NCBI RefSeq assembly: GCF_000956465.1
Contig: NZ_JYJA01000040.1
Span: 1-64,000 of the forward strand
Source of the DNA: Microbacterium trichothecenolyticum
Lineage (GTDB): Bacteria; Actinomycetota; Actinomycetes; Actinomycetales; Microbacteriaceae
Direction: 5' to 3'
Length of the DNA: 64,000 bases
A program made the translations under genes and the position numbers. How positions within the stretch are numbered: the first letter of the stretch is position 1; each line of letters opens with the position of its first letter. Under the pieces are notes generated by a model that was not told the origin of the DNA, searched no databases, and saw only the letters and a program-made list of their open reading frames with translations. Of the stretch, positions 24,109 to 33,038 are shown piece by piece.

Positions 24109-26094
24109 TTGACGACGGATGCCTCGACCGCGACCTTCGAGGGCGAGCTGGCCGCCGTCTACCACCGACAGGCCGGCGTAGACGGCGATCTCGGTGCGAC
24201 CCTCGCCTCCCTCCTCGCGCCCGCGGAGGGCGCGCTCCCGGTCGCGACCTCCGCCGACCGCACCGTCTGGGGGCCCGACGGCAGCGCCGACCCCGTCGCC
24301 ATCGCTGACGTCCTCGCCCGCGCCCACGACGACCTCGGCCGTCCGTGGGGCGTCCCGCTCGCCACCGCCGCGGCACGCATCCACGACGACGGCGACCGCG
24401 TCGGGTGGGAGACCGTCGTCTTCGAGCGCCAATTCCGCCTCGCCCGAGCGGCGATCGCCGCCGCGCACCACGCCGACGACCCCGAGCTCGGCCGCGGGTG
24501 GCTGGCCGAGGTGCTCGACGGCGTCTGGCTGATCTGCGAGCAGAGCAGCTGGTGCTGGCCCGCCCACGACGATGCGTTCCGGGAGCGCGGATCCGTGCTT
24601 CCCACGGTGACAGCCCCGTACCTCGACCTCGGCGCGGGCGAAGCGGTCGCTCTGCTCACGTGGGTCGACCAGCTCCTCGGCGCACGGCTCGAGGCCCGGT
24701 ACCCCGGCATCCGTTCCCGCATCCGCCACGAGGCGCGCGTGCGCGTGTTCCAGCCCTTCACCGATCGCCGCGACTGGCACTGGATCGGCCTCGACGGCGA
24801 CGTGCACAACTGGAACCCGTGGATCCACGGCAACGTGATCACCGCGGCGCTGCGGCTGCTCGACGACCCGTCCGAAGCCGACGAGCGGGCGCGCATCGTC
24901 GCCCTGGCCATCGAAGGCATCGACCGGTACGTCTCGGCGCTGCCGGCCGACGGCGCGATCGACGAGGGCTACGCGTACTGGTGGAACGGCGCATGCCGCG
25001 CCCTCGAAGCCCTCGACCTCGTGCGCCACGCGACCGGGGGAGTGCTCGACGCGTCCGGCATCGCGGCGCTGCGCGAGACCGTCGCGTTCCCGCACCGCAT
25101 GCATCTCGGCGGCGACTGGTACCTGAACCTCGCCGATGGACAGGCGCGTGTCTCCGCCGCGCAGCCCTGGCACGCCCTGCATCGTGCCGCGTGGAACGCG
25201 GGAGACTCCGGTGCTGCCGCCCACGCCGCGTCGCATCGCTGCGCCGGCACCCCCGCGGCCACGGAGCACGAGGGTTTCGGGCGCCTGCTGCGCGGCATCA
25301 CGGATCCGGTCTGGGTGAGCGCGGCATGCGACACGCCGCCGTTCCCCCGCGACGTCTGGCTGCCCTCGACCGAGGTGCTGCTGGCCCGGGAGCACGGCGG
25401 GACCGCGCGCGGCCTGACGGTCGCGGTCAAGGGCGGGCACAACGGCGAGCACCACAACCACAACGACGTCGGCTCGTTCGTCGTCGCGTCGGACGGCGTG
25501 CCCGTCATCGTCGACGCAGGCCGGCCGACGTACACCCTGCAGACCTTCGGGCCCGGCCGCTACGACATCTGGACGATGCAGAGCGGGTGGCACAACGTGC
25601 CCGTGATCGGCGGTGTCGAGCAGAGCCCCGGCGCCGAGTTCGCGGCCTCCGGCGTCGAGGTGTCCGTGGACGGCGCGTCCATGTCGCTCGACCTTTCGGG
25701 TGCGTACGCCGGCGCGGCGCCGTGGCGGCGCACGGTGCGCCTCGAGCGCGAGACGCGGCGCGTCGTGATCGAGGACGCGTGGCCGGCTTCGGCCGCCGAG
25801 CATGTCGAAACGCCCCGGACGGACGAGAAGACCCAGGTGCGGATGCTGCTGGCCGGCGATGTGCGCCGGGACGCGGCATCCGTCACCGTCACGCCGCTCG
25901 ACGGCGCGACGCCCGTGCGCATCTCGTGGCCCGAGGGCGTGGAGGCCTCTCTCGTGGTGCGCGAACTCGACGACCCGGTGCTGTCGAGCGTGTGGGGCGC
26001 GCGACTCACCCGGCTCGATCTGGACGTGACGACGGCCGAGTCGGTCGCCGTCACGGTAGAACTGGACCTGACGAACGCGGAGGACGCCCGATGA
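24109..26094 (+). CDS. Heparinase II/III-family polysaccharide lyase-like protein
   Basis: A 661-residue protein with an N-terminal alpha/alpha-barrel (WLAEVLDGVWLICEQSSWCWPAH, then HNWNPWIHGNVITAALRLL, IDEGYAYWWNGACRALEALD). Its C-terminal beta-sandwich shows GHNGEHHNHNDVGSFVV and VPVIVDAGRPTYT, the signature of heparinase II/III domains. No signal peptide, so it probably works on imported oligosaccharides as an exolyase, giving the unsaturated uronate for GH88 and KduI. The start is TTG at 24109: GAGGAGG lies five bases before it, whereas the upstream in-frame starts have no ribosome site. It overlaps the regulator by 4 bp. The polymer (alginate, heparosan-like or other) cannot be read. Confidence 0.83.
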   Translation: MTTDASTATFEGELAAVYHRQAGVDGDLGATLASLLAPAEGALPVATSADRTVWGPDGSADPVAIADVLARAHDDLGRPWGVPLATAAARIHDDGDRVGWETVVFERQFRLARAAIAAAHHADDPELGRGWLAEVLDGVWLICEQSSWCWPAHDDAFRERGSVLPTVTAPYLDLGAGEAVALLTWVDQLLGARLEARYPGIRSRIRHEARVRVFQPFTDRRDWHWIGLDGDVHNWNPWIHGNVITAALRLLDDPSEADERARIVALAIEGIDRYVSALPADGAIDEGYAYWWNGACRALEALDLVRHATGGVLDASGIAALRETVAFPHRMHLGGDWYLNLADGQARVSAAQPWHALHRAAWNAGDSGAAAHAASHRCAGTPAATEHEGFGRLLRGITDPVWVSAACDTPPFPRDVWLPSTEVLLAREHGGTARGLTVAVKGGHNGEHHNHNDVGSFVVASDGVPVIVDAGRPTYTLQTFGPGRYDIWTMQSGWHNVPVIGGVEQSPGAEFAASGVEVSVDGASMSLDLSGAYAGAAPWRRTVRLERETRRVVIEDAWPASAAEHVETPRTDEKTQVRMLLAGDVRRDAASVTVTPLDGATPVRISWPEGVEASLVVRELDDPVLSSVWGARLTRLDLDVTTAESVAVTVELDLTNAEDAR

Positions 26095-27197
26095 CCGACC
26101 AGACTCCGGCGCTGCTGGCCGCGGAACGGCGGGCGCACGTGATGGCCACGCTCGAACGCGACGGCGCCGTGCGGGTCGCGCAGCTCATGGACGAACTCGG
26201 CGTCGCCCCGGTGACTCTGCGCCGCGACCTCGCCCAGATGGAGCGCGAGGGGCTGCTCGTCCGCGTCCACGGCGGCGCTGTGCCTCCCGCGGGGGGATTC
26301 GACGACGTCGAGCCGGGGCATCAGCCCACCTCCACTCGGACGGGGTCGATCGCGATGCTCGTGCCGTCGCTCAGCTTCTACTGGCCGAGCGTCGTGCGCG
26401 GCGCCGAGACCGAGGCGACGCGCCACGGTCTGCGCGTGGTGCTGCGCGGCGCGTCGTACGAGCTGCAGGACGAGCGCCCGGTGCTCGAGCGGCTCGTCCA
26501 CACCGAGGGCGTGCGCGGGCTCGTCGTCGCGCCGAACACCGACACGCCCCACGCGCAGGACGTCGTGCAGTGGCTCGCCGAGTGCGGTGTTCCCAACGTG
26601 CTGGTGGAGCGGGACGCGGTGGTGCTGCCGGACGGCAGCCCGGTCGAGAACGTCACGACCGACCATGCTCTCGGCGCCGTGCTCGCGGCCCGGCACCTCG
26701 CCTCACTCGGCCACCGCCGCGTCGGGCTCATCATCGCGCGGGACTCGCCCACGTCGCGCAAGATCGCCGCCGGCTGGCAGGCCGCCTGCCTCGAGCTCGG
26801 CCTCACCCCGTCTGACCACTTCGAGACGAGCCTGCCGCCGCGCACGAGTCCCGACTTCTCGGCGGTCGTGGACGCGACGCTCGACGCGGCGCTGTCGAAC
26901 TCGGTCACGGCCATCCTGGTGCACTCCGACCCGGAGGCGATGGCGTTCGTCGATCTGGCGCTGAACCGGGGGATCTCGGTGCCCGGCGACCTGTCGGTCG
27001 TCGCCTACGACGACGAGGTGGCCGAGCTCTTCACGCCCGCGCTCACCGCGGTGAGCCCGCCCCGCAACTCGGTCGGTCGTGCGGCCGTCGATCTGCTGGC
27101 ACGGCGCATCGAGGACCCCATGCGCCCGGTGCACCGCGTCGTGCTCAACCCCACGCTGAACGTGCGCGGCTCGACGGCTCCGCCCCGGGGCGCGTAG
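26091..27197 (+). CDS. DeoR-HTH/LacI-sensor hybrid transcriptional regulator
   Basis: A 368-residue regulator. Residues about 10-65 are a DeoR-type winged HTH (ERRAHVMATLERDGAVRVAQLMDELGVAPVTLRRDLAQME). The rest is a LacI-type periplasmic-binding sensor (IAMLVPSLSFYWPSVVRGAE, HLASLGHRRVGLIIARDS, GDLSVVAYDDEVAELFTPALTAV). It has SD GGAGGACG before the ATG, which overlaps the lyase stop. It probably senses a uronate or oligosaccharide and controls the divergent promoters at 23976-24027, where tandem 10-bp repeats are found. Confidence 0.9.
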   Translation: MTDQTPALLAAERRAHVMATLERDGAVRVAQLMDELGVAPVTLRRDLAQMEREGLLVRVHGGAVPPAGGFDDVEPGHQPTSTRTGSIAMLVPSLSFYWPSVVRGAETEATRHGLRVVLRGASYELQDERPVLERLVHTEGVRGLVVAPNTDTPHAQDVVQWLAECGVPNVLVERDAVVLPDGSPVENVTTDHALGAVLAARHLASLGHRRVGLIIARDSPTSRKIAAGWQAACLELGLTPSDHFETSLPPRTSPDFSAVVDATLDAALSNSVTAILVHSDPEAMAFVDLALNRGISVPGDLSVVAYDDEVAELFTPALTAVSPPRNSVGRAAVDLLARRIEDPMRPVHRVVLNPTLNVRGSTAPPRGA

Positions 27198-27232
27198 GCG
27201 CGCAATCGCGCGGGGCTCGCTAGAGTTCCGCC

Positions 27233-28696
27233 ATGGGGGAGGACGTCCCGGCACAGGAGTTCACCCGCGCCGACCGCACACGCCATCGCGAGAAGGTCCG
27301 GCGCAACCTCGACGTGTTCGCGCGCATGCTGCGCGAGGCGCACTTCGACACCGATGACCCGCTGACGGGTCTCGAGGTCGAGCTGAATCTCGTCGACGAC
27401 GACGGCGACCCCGCGCTGCGCAACGCGGAGGCTCTGGAAGCGATCGCGGATGCTGCGTTCCAGACCGAGCTCGGCCAGTTCAACATCGAGATCAACGTGC
27501 CGCCGGCGCGCCTGCGCGAAGGCGGCCTCACGACCTTCGAGGAGGGCCTGCGGCGCAGCCTCAACCACGCCGAAGAGCGGTCGTCGACGGTCGGCGCGCA
27601 CCTCGTGATGATCGGCATCCTTCCGACGCTCGGCGAGGGGCACCTGCGGCCCGACAGCATCAGCGCCAATCCGCGGTACCGGCTGCTCAGCGAGCAGATC
27701 CTCGCCGCGCGCGGCGAGGACATCCTGATCAAGATCGACGGGCCCGAGCGACTGCTCACGACGGCGGACTCGATCCTTCCCGAGGCGGCCTGCACCAGCA
27801 CGCAGCTGCACGTCCAGACCTCGCCGGACTCGTTCGCGGCGTACTGGAACGCCTCGCAGGCGATCGCGGGCGTGCAGCTCGCGATGTCGGCGAACTCGCC
27901 GTATCTGCTGGGCAAGGAGCTGTGGCGCGAGACGCGGATCCCGCTGTTCGAGCAGGCCACCGACACCCGCAGCGAGGAGCTGAAGGTGCAGGGCGTGCGG
28001 CCGCGGGTGTGGTTCGGCGAGCGCTGGATCACCTCGGTGTTCGACCTCTTCGAGGAGAACGTCCGGTACTTCCCGGCGCTCCTGCCGATCGTCCACGACG
28101 ACGATCCGATGGCGGTGCTCGACGCCGGCGGCATCCCGGCGCTCGCGGAGCTGCGCCTGCACAACGGCACGGTCTACCGGTGGAACCGCCCGATCTACGA
28201 CGTCGCCGACGCTGTGCCGCACCTGCGCGTCGAGAACCGCCTGCTCGCCGCCGGGCCGACGGTCGCCGACATCATGGCCAACGCCGCGTTCTACTTCGGG
28301 CTCGTACGCGCGATCGCCGAGAACGACCGCCCGCTGTGGTCGCAGCTGTCGTTCACCGCCGCCGAGGAGAACTTCCACAGCGCCGCCCGCGACGGCATCG
28401 ACGCCCAGCAGTACTGGCCAGGCGTCGGGCAGGTGCCGGCGACCGAGCTCGTGCTGCGGCGCCTGTTGCCGCTCGCGCATCGAGGTCTCGAGGCGTGGGG
28501 GGTCGAGGCATCCGTCCGCGATCGCCTGCTCGGCATCATCGAAGGTCGGTGTCTCACCGGTGTCACCGGAGCCGGTTGGTTCACGGACCGCATGCGTCGC
28601 CGGGCGGACATGGATCGCTACGACGCGCTGCGCGCCACCCTGCTCGAGTACCGCGAGGCGATGCACACGAACGAGCCCGTGCACACCTGGGAATGA
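27233..28696 (+). CDS. Glutamate-cysteine ligase-family protein (GCS2-like)
   Basis: A 487-residue protein of the carboxylate-amine ligase fold. GLEVELNLVDDDGDP near the N-terminus has the paired Glu that bind Mg-ATP in GCS2-type ligases. FQTELGQFNIEINVPP, STQLHVQTSPDSFAAYWN and the C-terminal DRYDALRATLLEYREAMHTNEPVHTW support the family. Candidate product is a gamma-glutamyl amide, but the amine substrate is unknown; the organism is expected to use mycothiol rather than glutathione. The start is leaderless, with TAGAGT (27221-27226) 6 nt before the ATG. Confidence 0.85.
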   Translation: MGEDVPAQEFTRADRTRHREKVRRNLDVFARMLREAHFDTDDPLTGLEVELNLVDDDGDPALRNAEALEAIADAAFQTELGQFNIEINVPPARLREGGLTTFEEGLRRSLNHAEERSSTVGAHLVMIGILPTLGEGHLRPDSISANPRYRLLSEQILAARGEDILIKIDGPERLLTTADSILPEAACTSTQLHVQTSPDSFAAYWNASQAIAGVQLAMSANSPYLLGKELWRETRIPLFEQATDTRSEELKVQGVRPRVWFGERWITSVFDLFEENVRYFPALLPIVHDDDPMAVLDAGGIPALAELRLHNGTVYRWNRPIYDVADAVPHLRVENRLLAAGPTVADIMANAAFYFGLVRAIAENDRPLWSQLSFTAAEENFHSAARDGIDAQQYWPGVGQVPATELVLRRLLPLAHRGLEAWGVEASVRDRLLGIIEGRCLTGVTGAGWFTDRMRRRADMDRYDALRATLLEYREAMHTNEPVHTWE

Positions 28697-28711
28697 CGCG
28701 GGCCTACCGCG

Positions 28712-29698
28712 TCAGCCGGCGAGGGCGGCCGCACGCCAGTCGGTGAGCACGCGAGCCGCGGCGCGCGTGTGGGCCCACGGCATCTCGGGCACCTCGAGCC
28801 GTCCCTCGGCGAGCGCCAGCGACAGCGCGTCGGCCTCGACGGCCATCGGCTGCACCACCGGCAGCTCGACGATGCGCTCGTCAGTCCCGCGGCGCACGAT
28901 CAGCGTCGACGGGCTCTCGGTGCGACTGCCCCAGACGTTCGGCAGCACGACCTCGGCGTCGGCGAATCGCAGCACGCCGGTGTGGGACAGGTTCTCGATC
29001 ACCGATGTCGCGATCCCGGCCGTCAGGTCGCCGAACGCGAGCTCGGCGGACGCCGTGCCGTCGACGCCACTCACCAGCTCGGCCTCGAACGCCCGGTACT
29101 CCGGCGCGATCGGCTGCCCCGCCGCGGCCGCGAGGTCGATCGCGAGCGCCAGCGGGTAGCACCCCACGTCGAGGATCGCGCCGCCCCCGACCGCCGGGTC
29201 GAACAGACGTCCCTCGCGCGTACCGGCGTCGAAGCCGAAGGCCCCCTCGAATCGCCGGGGTGCTCCGAGCTCACCGCCGGCGGCGAGCTCGCGCAGCGAC
29301 TCGGCGAACGGGCCGAAACGCGTCTTGAACGCCTCGAGGAAGGGCCGCTGCGTGCGCTCGGCGGCCTCCAGGATCCGCTCGACCTCCGCGAGCGTCGGAC
29401 TGGCGGGCTTCTCGCAGAGCACAGCCTTGCCCGCTTCGAGAGAGCGGATCGCGAGGTCGGCGTGGGCCGTGTGGACCGTCCCGATGTACACCGCGTCGAC
29501 GTCGTCGCGCGCGAGGATCTCGTCGTAGGTTCCGGATGCCTCGGCCCCGTGCTCCGCCGAGAACGCCGCCGCGCGCGGGGCCGACGAGCTGCCCACGGCA
29601 TGCAGCATCCCGTATTCCGATGCCCGCAGTCCGACCACGAAGTCCCGACTGATCCACCCCGGCCCGAGGACCGCCCATCTCGTCTGCAGCTGCGCCAT
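28712..29698 (-). CDS. Gfo/Idh/MocA-family oxidoreductase
   Basis: A 328-residue NAD(P)-dependent dehydrogenase. The Rossmann domain starts TRWAVLGPGWISRDF. The motif LCEKPASPTLAEVE carries the conserved EKP Lys. The C-terminal alpha/beta domain contains GGGAILDVGCYPLALA with the catalytic-site DxGxYP pattern. It may oxidise or reduce a sugar or cyclitol; the substrate is unknown. TAGCAT (29705-29710) lies 6 nt before the ATG, so it is predicted leaderless and independent of the flanking genes. Confidence 0.9.
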   Translation of the reverse strand: MAQLQTRWAVLGPGWISRDFVVGLRASEYGMLHAVGSSSAPRAAAFSAEHGAEASGTYDEILARDDVDAVYIGTVHTAHADLAIRSLEAGKAVLCEKPASPTLAEVERILEAAERTQRPFLEAFKTRFGPFAESLRELAAGGELGAPRRFEGAFGFDAGTREGRLFDPAVGGGAILDVGCYPLALAIDLAAAAGQPIAPEYRAFEAELVSGVDGTASAELAFGDLTAGIATSVIENLSHTGVLRFADAEVVLPNVWGSRTESPSTLIVRRGTDERIVELPVVQPMAVEADALSLALAEGRLEVPEMPWAHTRAAARVLTDWRAAALAG

Positions 29699-29737
29699 GG
29701 CCCGATGCTACCGAGCCGTGGGCTCGTCACACTCCGG

Positions 29738-30652
29738 TCAGGCGACCGGCTCCGCCGCCTCGCGCGCAGCGCGGGCGGAGGACCGGATGGCACCGATGCT
29801 CGCGGCGATGACCAGTGCGATGCCGAGGAGCTCGAGCCACGTCATATGTTGCCCGAGGAATATGAACCCCGCGAGCGCCGCGGTCGCCGGTGCAAGGCTC
29901 ATCAGGATCGCGAAGACGGCCGCCGGGAGGCGTCGGAGCGCGATGAGCTCGAAGGCGTAGGGGATCGTCGACGACAGCACCGCCACCGCTGCACCGAGCG
30001 CGACGATCTCGATCCGCAGGAGGACGGCGCCGGCATCCGCGATGCCGAAGGGGAGGGCGATGAGGGCACCGATCGTCATCGCGAGCGCGAGCCCGTCGAG
30101 CTTGGGGAACGCCCGTCCGACGCGCGCCGAGGACAGGATGTAGAACGCCCAGCTGCCGGCGGCGCCGAGCGCGAACAGCACGCCGAGCGGGTCGAGGCGG
30201 TCCCATCCGCCACCGCCCAGAGCCACGACTCCGGCGAGGGCCAGGAGCGCCCATAGCCACGCCGACGCCCGGCGGGCCGCGACGATCGACAGCACGAGGG
30301 GGCCCAGCACCTCGATGGTCACGGTGACCCCGAGGGGAAGGCGCTCGAGGGCGAGGTAGAACAGGCCGTTCATCAGCGCGAGCACCAGTCCGAAGAGCGC
30401 CACCGCCGTCCAGTCGGCGCGTGAGTGACCGCGCACGCGGGGTCGCGCGATCAGCAGCAGCACGATGGCCGAGAACACCAGGCGCAGCATGACCATGCCG
30501 AGCGGCCCGACCTGCGGGAACAGCAGGACGGCGATCGACGCGCCGACCTCCTGGCAGGCGAGGCCGGCGATCACCAGCAGGATCGCGGGCGTCGTCCCCG
30601 GCCGGCCGCCGCTCGAGACCCTCGTGCTCCCGGAACCTGACCGGGCGTTCAC
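29738..30652 (-). CDS. EamA-family (DMT superfamily) exporter, RhtA-like
   Basis: A 304-residue protein with ten predicted membrane helices in two EamA repeats; the first runs ILLVIAGLACQEVGASIAVLLFPQVG and the second starts near LDPLGVLFALGAAGSWAFYIL. Drug/metabolite transporters of this type export amino acids or other small molecules. The GTG at 30652 overlaps the stop of the serine hydrolase (GTGA), which rules out the longer upstream frame. Coupling to a secreted hydrolase has no obvious meaning. Confidence 0.87.
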   Translation of the reverse strand: MNARSGSGSTRVSSGGRPGTTPAILLVIAGLACQEVGASIAVLLFPQVGPLGMVMLRLVFSAIVLLLIARPRVRGHSRADWTAVALFGLVLALMNGLFYLALERLPLGVTVTIEVLGPLVLSIVAARRASAWLWALLALAGVVALGGGGWDRLDPLGVLFALGAAGSWAFYILSSARVGRAFPKLDGLALAMTIGALIALPFGIADAGAVLLRIEIVALGAAVAVLSSTIPYAFELIALRRLPAAVFAILMSLAPATAALAGFIFLGQHMTWLELLGIALVIAASIGAIRSSARAAREAAEPVA

Positions 30653-31917
30653 TCCGATGCCGGCGGAGTGCAGACCGCGAGCGTGTCGATCGCGGCGTGG
30701 TACTGCTCGGCGGTCCAGGGAAGACCGGCCTCCGGCGCCGTCTCGCCTGCCGTGGCGGGCGTCTTCGACGCGATCGCCGCCAGCTCCCACGCGAGGTACT
30801 CGCCCACCGCGGCGTCGGCAGCGGAGTTGTTCAGGACGATCGCGACGGTCAGCCCGGTTGCGGGATCGGCGAAGGCCGCGGTGATGTACCCGGGCACCTT
30901 GCCGTACTGGCCGATGAGCGATCCGGCGATCAGCGCGCCGCCGTCCGCGGCGTACCACGACGGGGCATCGGCGGCGACCGCCACGGGTGCGTTGAAGCGG
31001 TCGTCGTCCTCGACGAGGGAGCCCGACGCCAGCGACTGCACGTAGCGGCCGAGATCGTGGATGTCGGTGATCACGCCGGCGTCGGTGAAGCCGCTGCTGG
31101 ACGACGCCGTGGTGAGATCGAGCGGCTGCGCGCAGTCGAGCGCGCCCTCGGCGTTGTTGACCGACTGCCCGCCTTTGAGCACGCCCGAGTCGGGGAGCTC
31201 TCCGAGTGCGGTGGCATCGAGGCCGAGTGGATCAGCGACATAGCCGTGGATGAGGTCGGCGGCCGTCGCCTCGGTCGCACGTTCCAGGGCGAGGCCGAGC
31301 AGCACGTACCCCGCGTCGGAGTCGCGATAGGCGACGCCCGGGTCGGCCGTGCGCGGCTGGCCGAGGCCGAAGCTCGCCAGATACCGCGGATCCCAGTTCC
31401 GGCCGGGATTCGAGAGCCAGGACGAGTACAGCTGACCGGCGTACGAGCCGATGCCGGACGTCCCGTCGCAGAGCTCGATGAGCGTCACGTCCTTCAGGTC
31501 GGGCACGCCCGAGACGTACTCGGTGATGCTGTCGTCGAGCTTCACCTTGCCCTCGGCGGCGGCCTCGAACAGCACGTCGCACGTCATGGCGCGCGTGACC
31601 TTGCCGGCACGGAACACCAGGTCGTCAGTGACCTCGCCCCCGCCGTCCGGGCGCTGCGTGCCGAGGCCGGCGACCCAGCTCCCGCTCCACGGCGCCCACA
31701 CGCCCACGATCGCCCCTGAGGACCCGGTGACGCCCATCGCGTGGGTGACGGCATCCGTCAGCTGCTGCACGGTCTCGTCGGCGAAGGCAGCGGTCGTCTG
31801 AGGAGGTACGTCCGGCTGGATGTCGCCTTCGAAAGAACACCCGGCGAAGAGCAGAGCGGATGTGACGGCACCGGCGACGACCGCGATGGCGCGTCGATGT
31901 GTGGAGCGGGTCCGCAT
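30649..31917 (-). CDS. Class C beta-lactamase-like serine hydrolase, lipoprotein
   Basis: A 422-residue protein with a lipoprotein signal (ALLFAGC) after MRTRSTHRR, so it is exported and lipid-anchored. The domain resembles serine beta-lactamase/D-alanyl-D-alanine carboxypeptidase family proteins: FRAGKVTRAMTCDVLFEAA stands at the SxxK position but reads GKVTRAMT, and the YRDSDAGYVLLGLALE region matches the YxN stretch loosely. The catalytic Ser is therefore not obvious and the enzyme may be inactive or altered. The ATG at 31917 has GGGGGTGAG just upstream. Confidence 0.78.
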   Translation of the reverse strand: MRTRSTHRRAIAVVAGAVTSALLFAGCSFEGDIQPDVPPQTTAAFADETVQQLTDAVTHAMGVTGSSGAIVGVWAPWSGSWVAGLGTQRPDGGGEVTDDLVFRAGKVTRAMTCDVLFEAAAEGKVKLDDSITEYVSGVPDLKDVTLIELCDGTSGIGSYAGQLYSSWLSNPGRNWDPRYLASFGLGQPRTADPGVAYRDSDAGYVLLGLALERATEATAADLIHGYVADPLGLDATALGELPDSGVLKGGQSVNNAEGALDCAQPLDLTTASSSSGFTDAGVITDIHDLGRYVQSLASGSLVEDDDRFNAPVAVAADAPSWYAADGGALIAGSLIGQYGKVPGYITAAFADPATGLTVAIVLNNSAADAAVGEYLAWELAAIASKTPATAGETAPEAGLPWTAEQYHAAIDTLAVCTPPASE

Positions 31918-31997
31918 TCTCACCCCCCGATGATCGTGCAATGAATTCAAACACACCATGGTCGCTTGCGTTGAACGGCGATCCGTAGGGTGATGGC

Positions 31998-32324
31998 ATG
32001 ACCCATCACTTCGACGACGCCGCCCTCACCGGCGTGCTCGGCCACATGAACGGCGACCACGCCGACGACAACCTCCTGATCTCGCGGGCGTTCGCCGCGG
32101 ACGCTGGAGTGGCCGCGGCCGAGATCAGCGCCGCGACGATGACCGGGTTCGACGGGGATCGAGGGGTCTGGGAGGCGACGCTCGCCGACGGGTCGACGGC
32201 CGAGATCGCCGTCGCGTGGCCGTCGGGCCCGATCACGGAGCGCCGCGAGGTGCGCCGCGAGATCGTCGCCCTCTACGACGAGGCGTGCCACCGCCTCGGC
32301 ATCGAGCCCCGACCGCACGCATAG
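31998..32324 (+). CDS. DUF2470-domain protein
   Basis: A 108-residue protein matching DUF2470, the small domain that ends HugZ-type haem-degrading proteins: VLGHMNGDHADDNLLISRAF at the N-terminus with the conserved HMN and DH, and MTGFDGDRGVWEATLADGS in the middle. It stands just upstream of the haem oxygenase gene on the same strand, which suggests a part in haem handling. The start is leaderless, with TAGGGT (31986-31991) 6 nt before the ATG. Confidence 0.88.
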   Translation: MTHHFDDAALTGVLGHMNGDHADDNLLISRAFAADAGVAAAEISAATMTGFDGDRGVWEATLADGSTAEIAVAWPSGPITERREVRREIVALYDEACHRLGIEPRPHA

Positions 32325-32335
32325 GAAATTGGTGG

Positions 32336-32354
32336 TTAGGTTCGCCTTATCTTC
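32336..32354. promoter_or_regulatory. DtxR/IdeR box (iron box) upstream of haem oxygenase
   Basis: TTAGGTTCGCCTTATCTTC matches the consensus TTAGGTTAGCCTAACCTAA at 14 of 19 positions, including the full left half. It lies just upstream of the leaderless -10 (TAGCAT, 32358-32363). Iron-loaded DtxR/IdeR bound here would block transcription, as known for hmuO in corynebacteria. Confidence 0.75.
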
Positions 32355-32369
32355 AGTTAGCATGAAGGT

Positions 32370-33032
32370 ATGAGCGACCCGATCCCGTTCTCCACCGCCC
32401 TGCGCGAGCGCTCCAGCAGCTCGCACTCGTCGAGCGAGCACTCCCGCTTCATGGCCGACCTCATGAAGGGGGAGGGCACACGCGAGGACTACGTCGCCCT
32501 CGTGGTGCAGCACTGGTTCATCTACGAGGCGCTCGAGCGCACCGCCGGCCAGATGCGCAACGACCCGGTCGCGGCGGTGTTCATCTCCGACAAGCTCACA
32601 CGGCTTCCCGCGCTCGAGGCCGACCTCGAGTTCCTCGTCGGTCCCGACTGGCGCGACCGCATCGAGCCGCTCCCGACGACGCGCCGCTACGTCGACCGCA
32701 TCAACGAGGTCGGCGCCACGTGGGCGGGCGGGTTCGTCGCGCACCACTACACGCGCTACCTCGGCGACCTCTCGGGCGGCCAGTTCATCGGGCGCCTGAT
32801 GGCCCGCCGCTTCGGGTTCGACACGAACGGCATCGGCTTCTACCTGTTCGATGACATCGCCGACCCGAAGTCCTTCAAGGACGTGTATCGCGAGCAGCTC
32901 GACGCTGCCCCGTGGGATGCCGCGGAGCAGGAGCGCGTGATCGACGAGGTCCTGCTGGCGTACCGCTTCAACACCGAGCTCTTCGAGGATCTGGCCGCCG
33001 CCAAGGCCGCTCAGGCATCGCACGTCGCCTGA
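32370..33032 (+). CDS. hmuO: Biliverdin-producing haem oxygenase (HmuO type)
   Basis: A 220-residue haem oxygenase that opens the haem ring to biliverdin, CO and iron. Motifs: LRERSSSSHSSSEHSRFM with the proximal His (His19, aligned with His20 of HmuO), YEALERTA, and the distal-helix GDLSGGQ. Cytoplasmic. It serves iron acquisition from haem, in line with the DtxR-type box 16 bp upstream. TAGCAT (32358-32363) is 6 nt before the ATG, and a short GAAGG overlaps this spacer, so it may be leaderless or short-leadered. Confidence 0.95.
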   Translation: MSDPIPFSTALRERSSSSHSSSEHSRFMADLMKGEGTREDYVALVVQHWFIYEALERTAGQMRNDPVAAVFISDKLTRLPALEADLEFLVGPDWRDRIEPLPTTRRYVDRINEVGATWAGGFVAHHYTRYLGDLSGGQFIGRLMARRFGFDTNGIGFYLFDDIADPKSFKDVYREQLDAAPWDAAEQERVIDEVLLAYRFNTELFEDLAAAKAAQASHVA

Positions 33033-33038
33033 CGCGGG

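Noticed and set aside
24031..25803. 590-codon minus-strand frame over the heparinase-like gene
   Set aside because: Shadow frame; the sense frame has conserved heparinase motifs and a Shine-Dalgarno.
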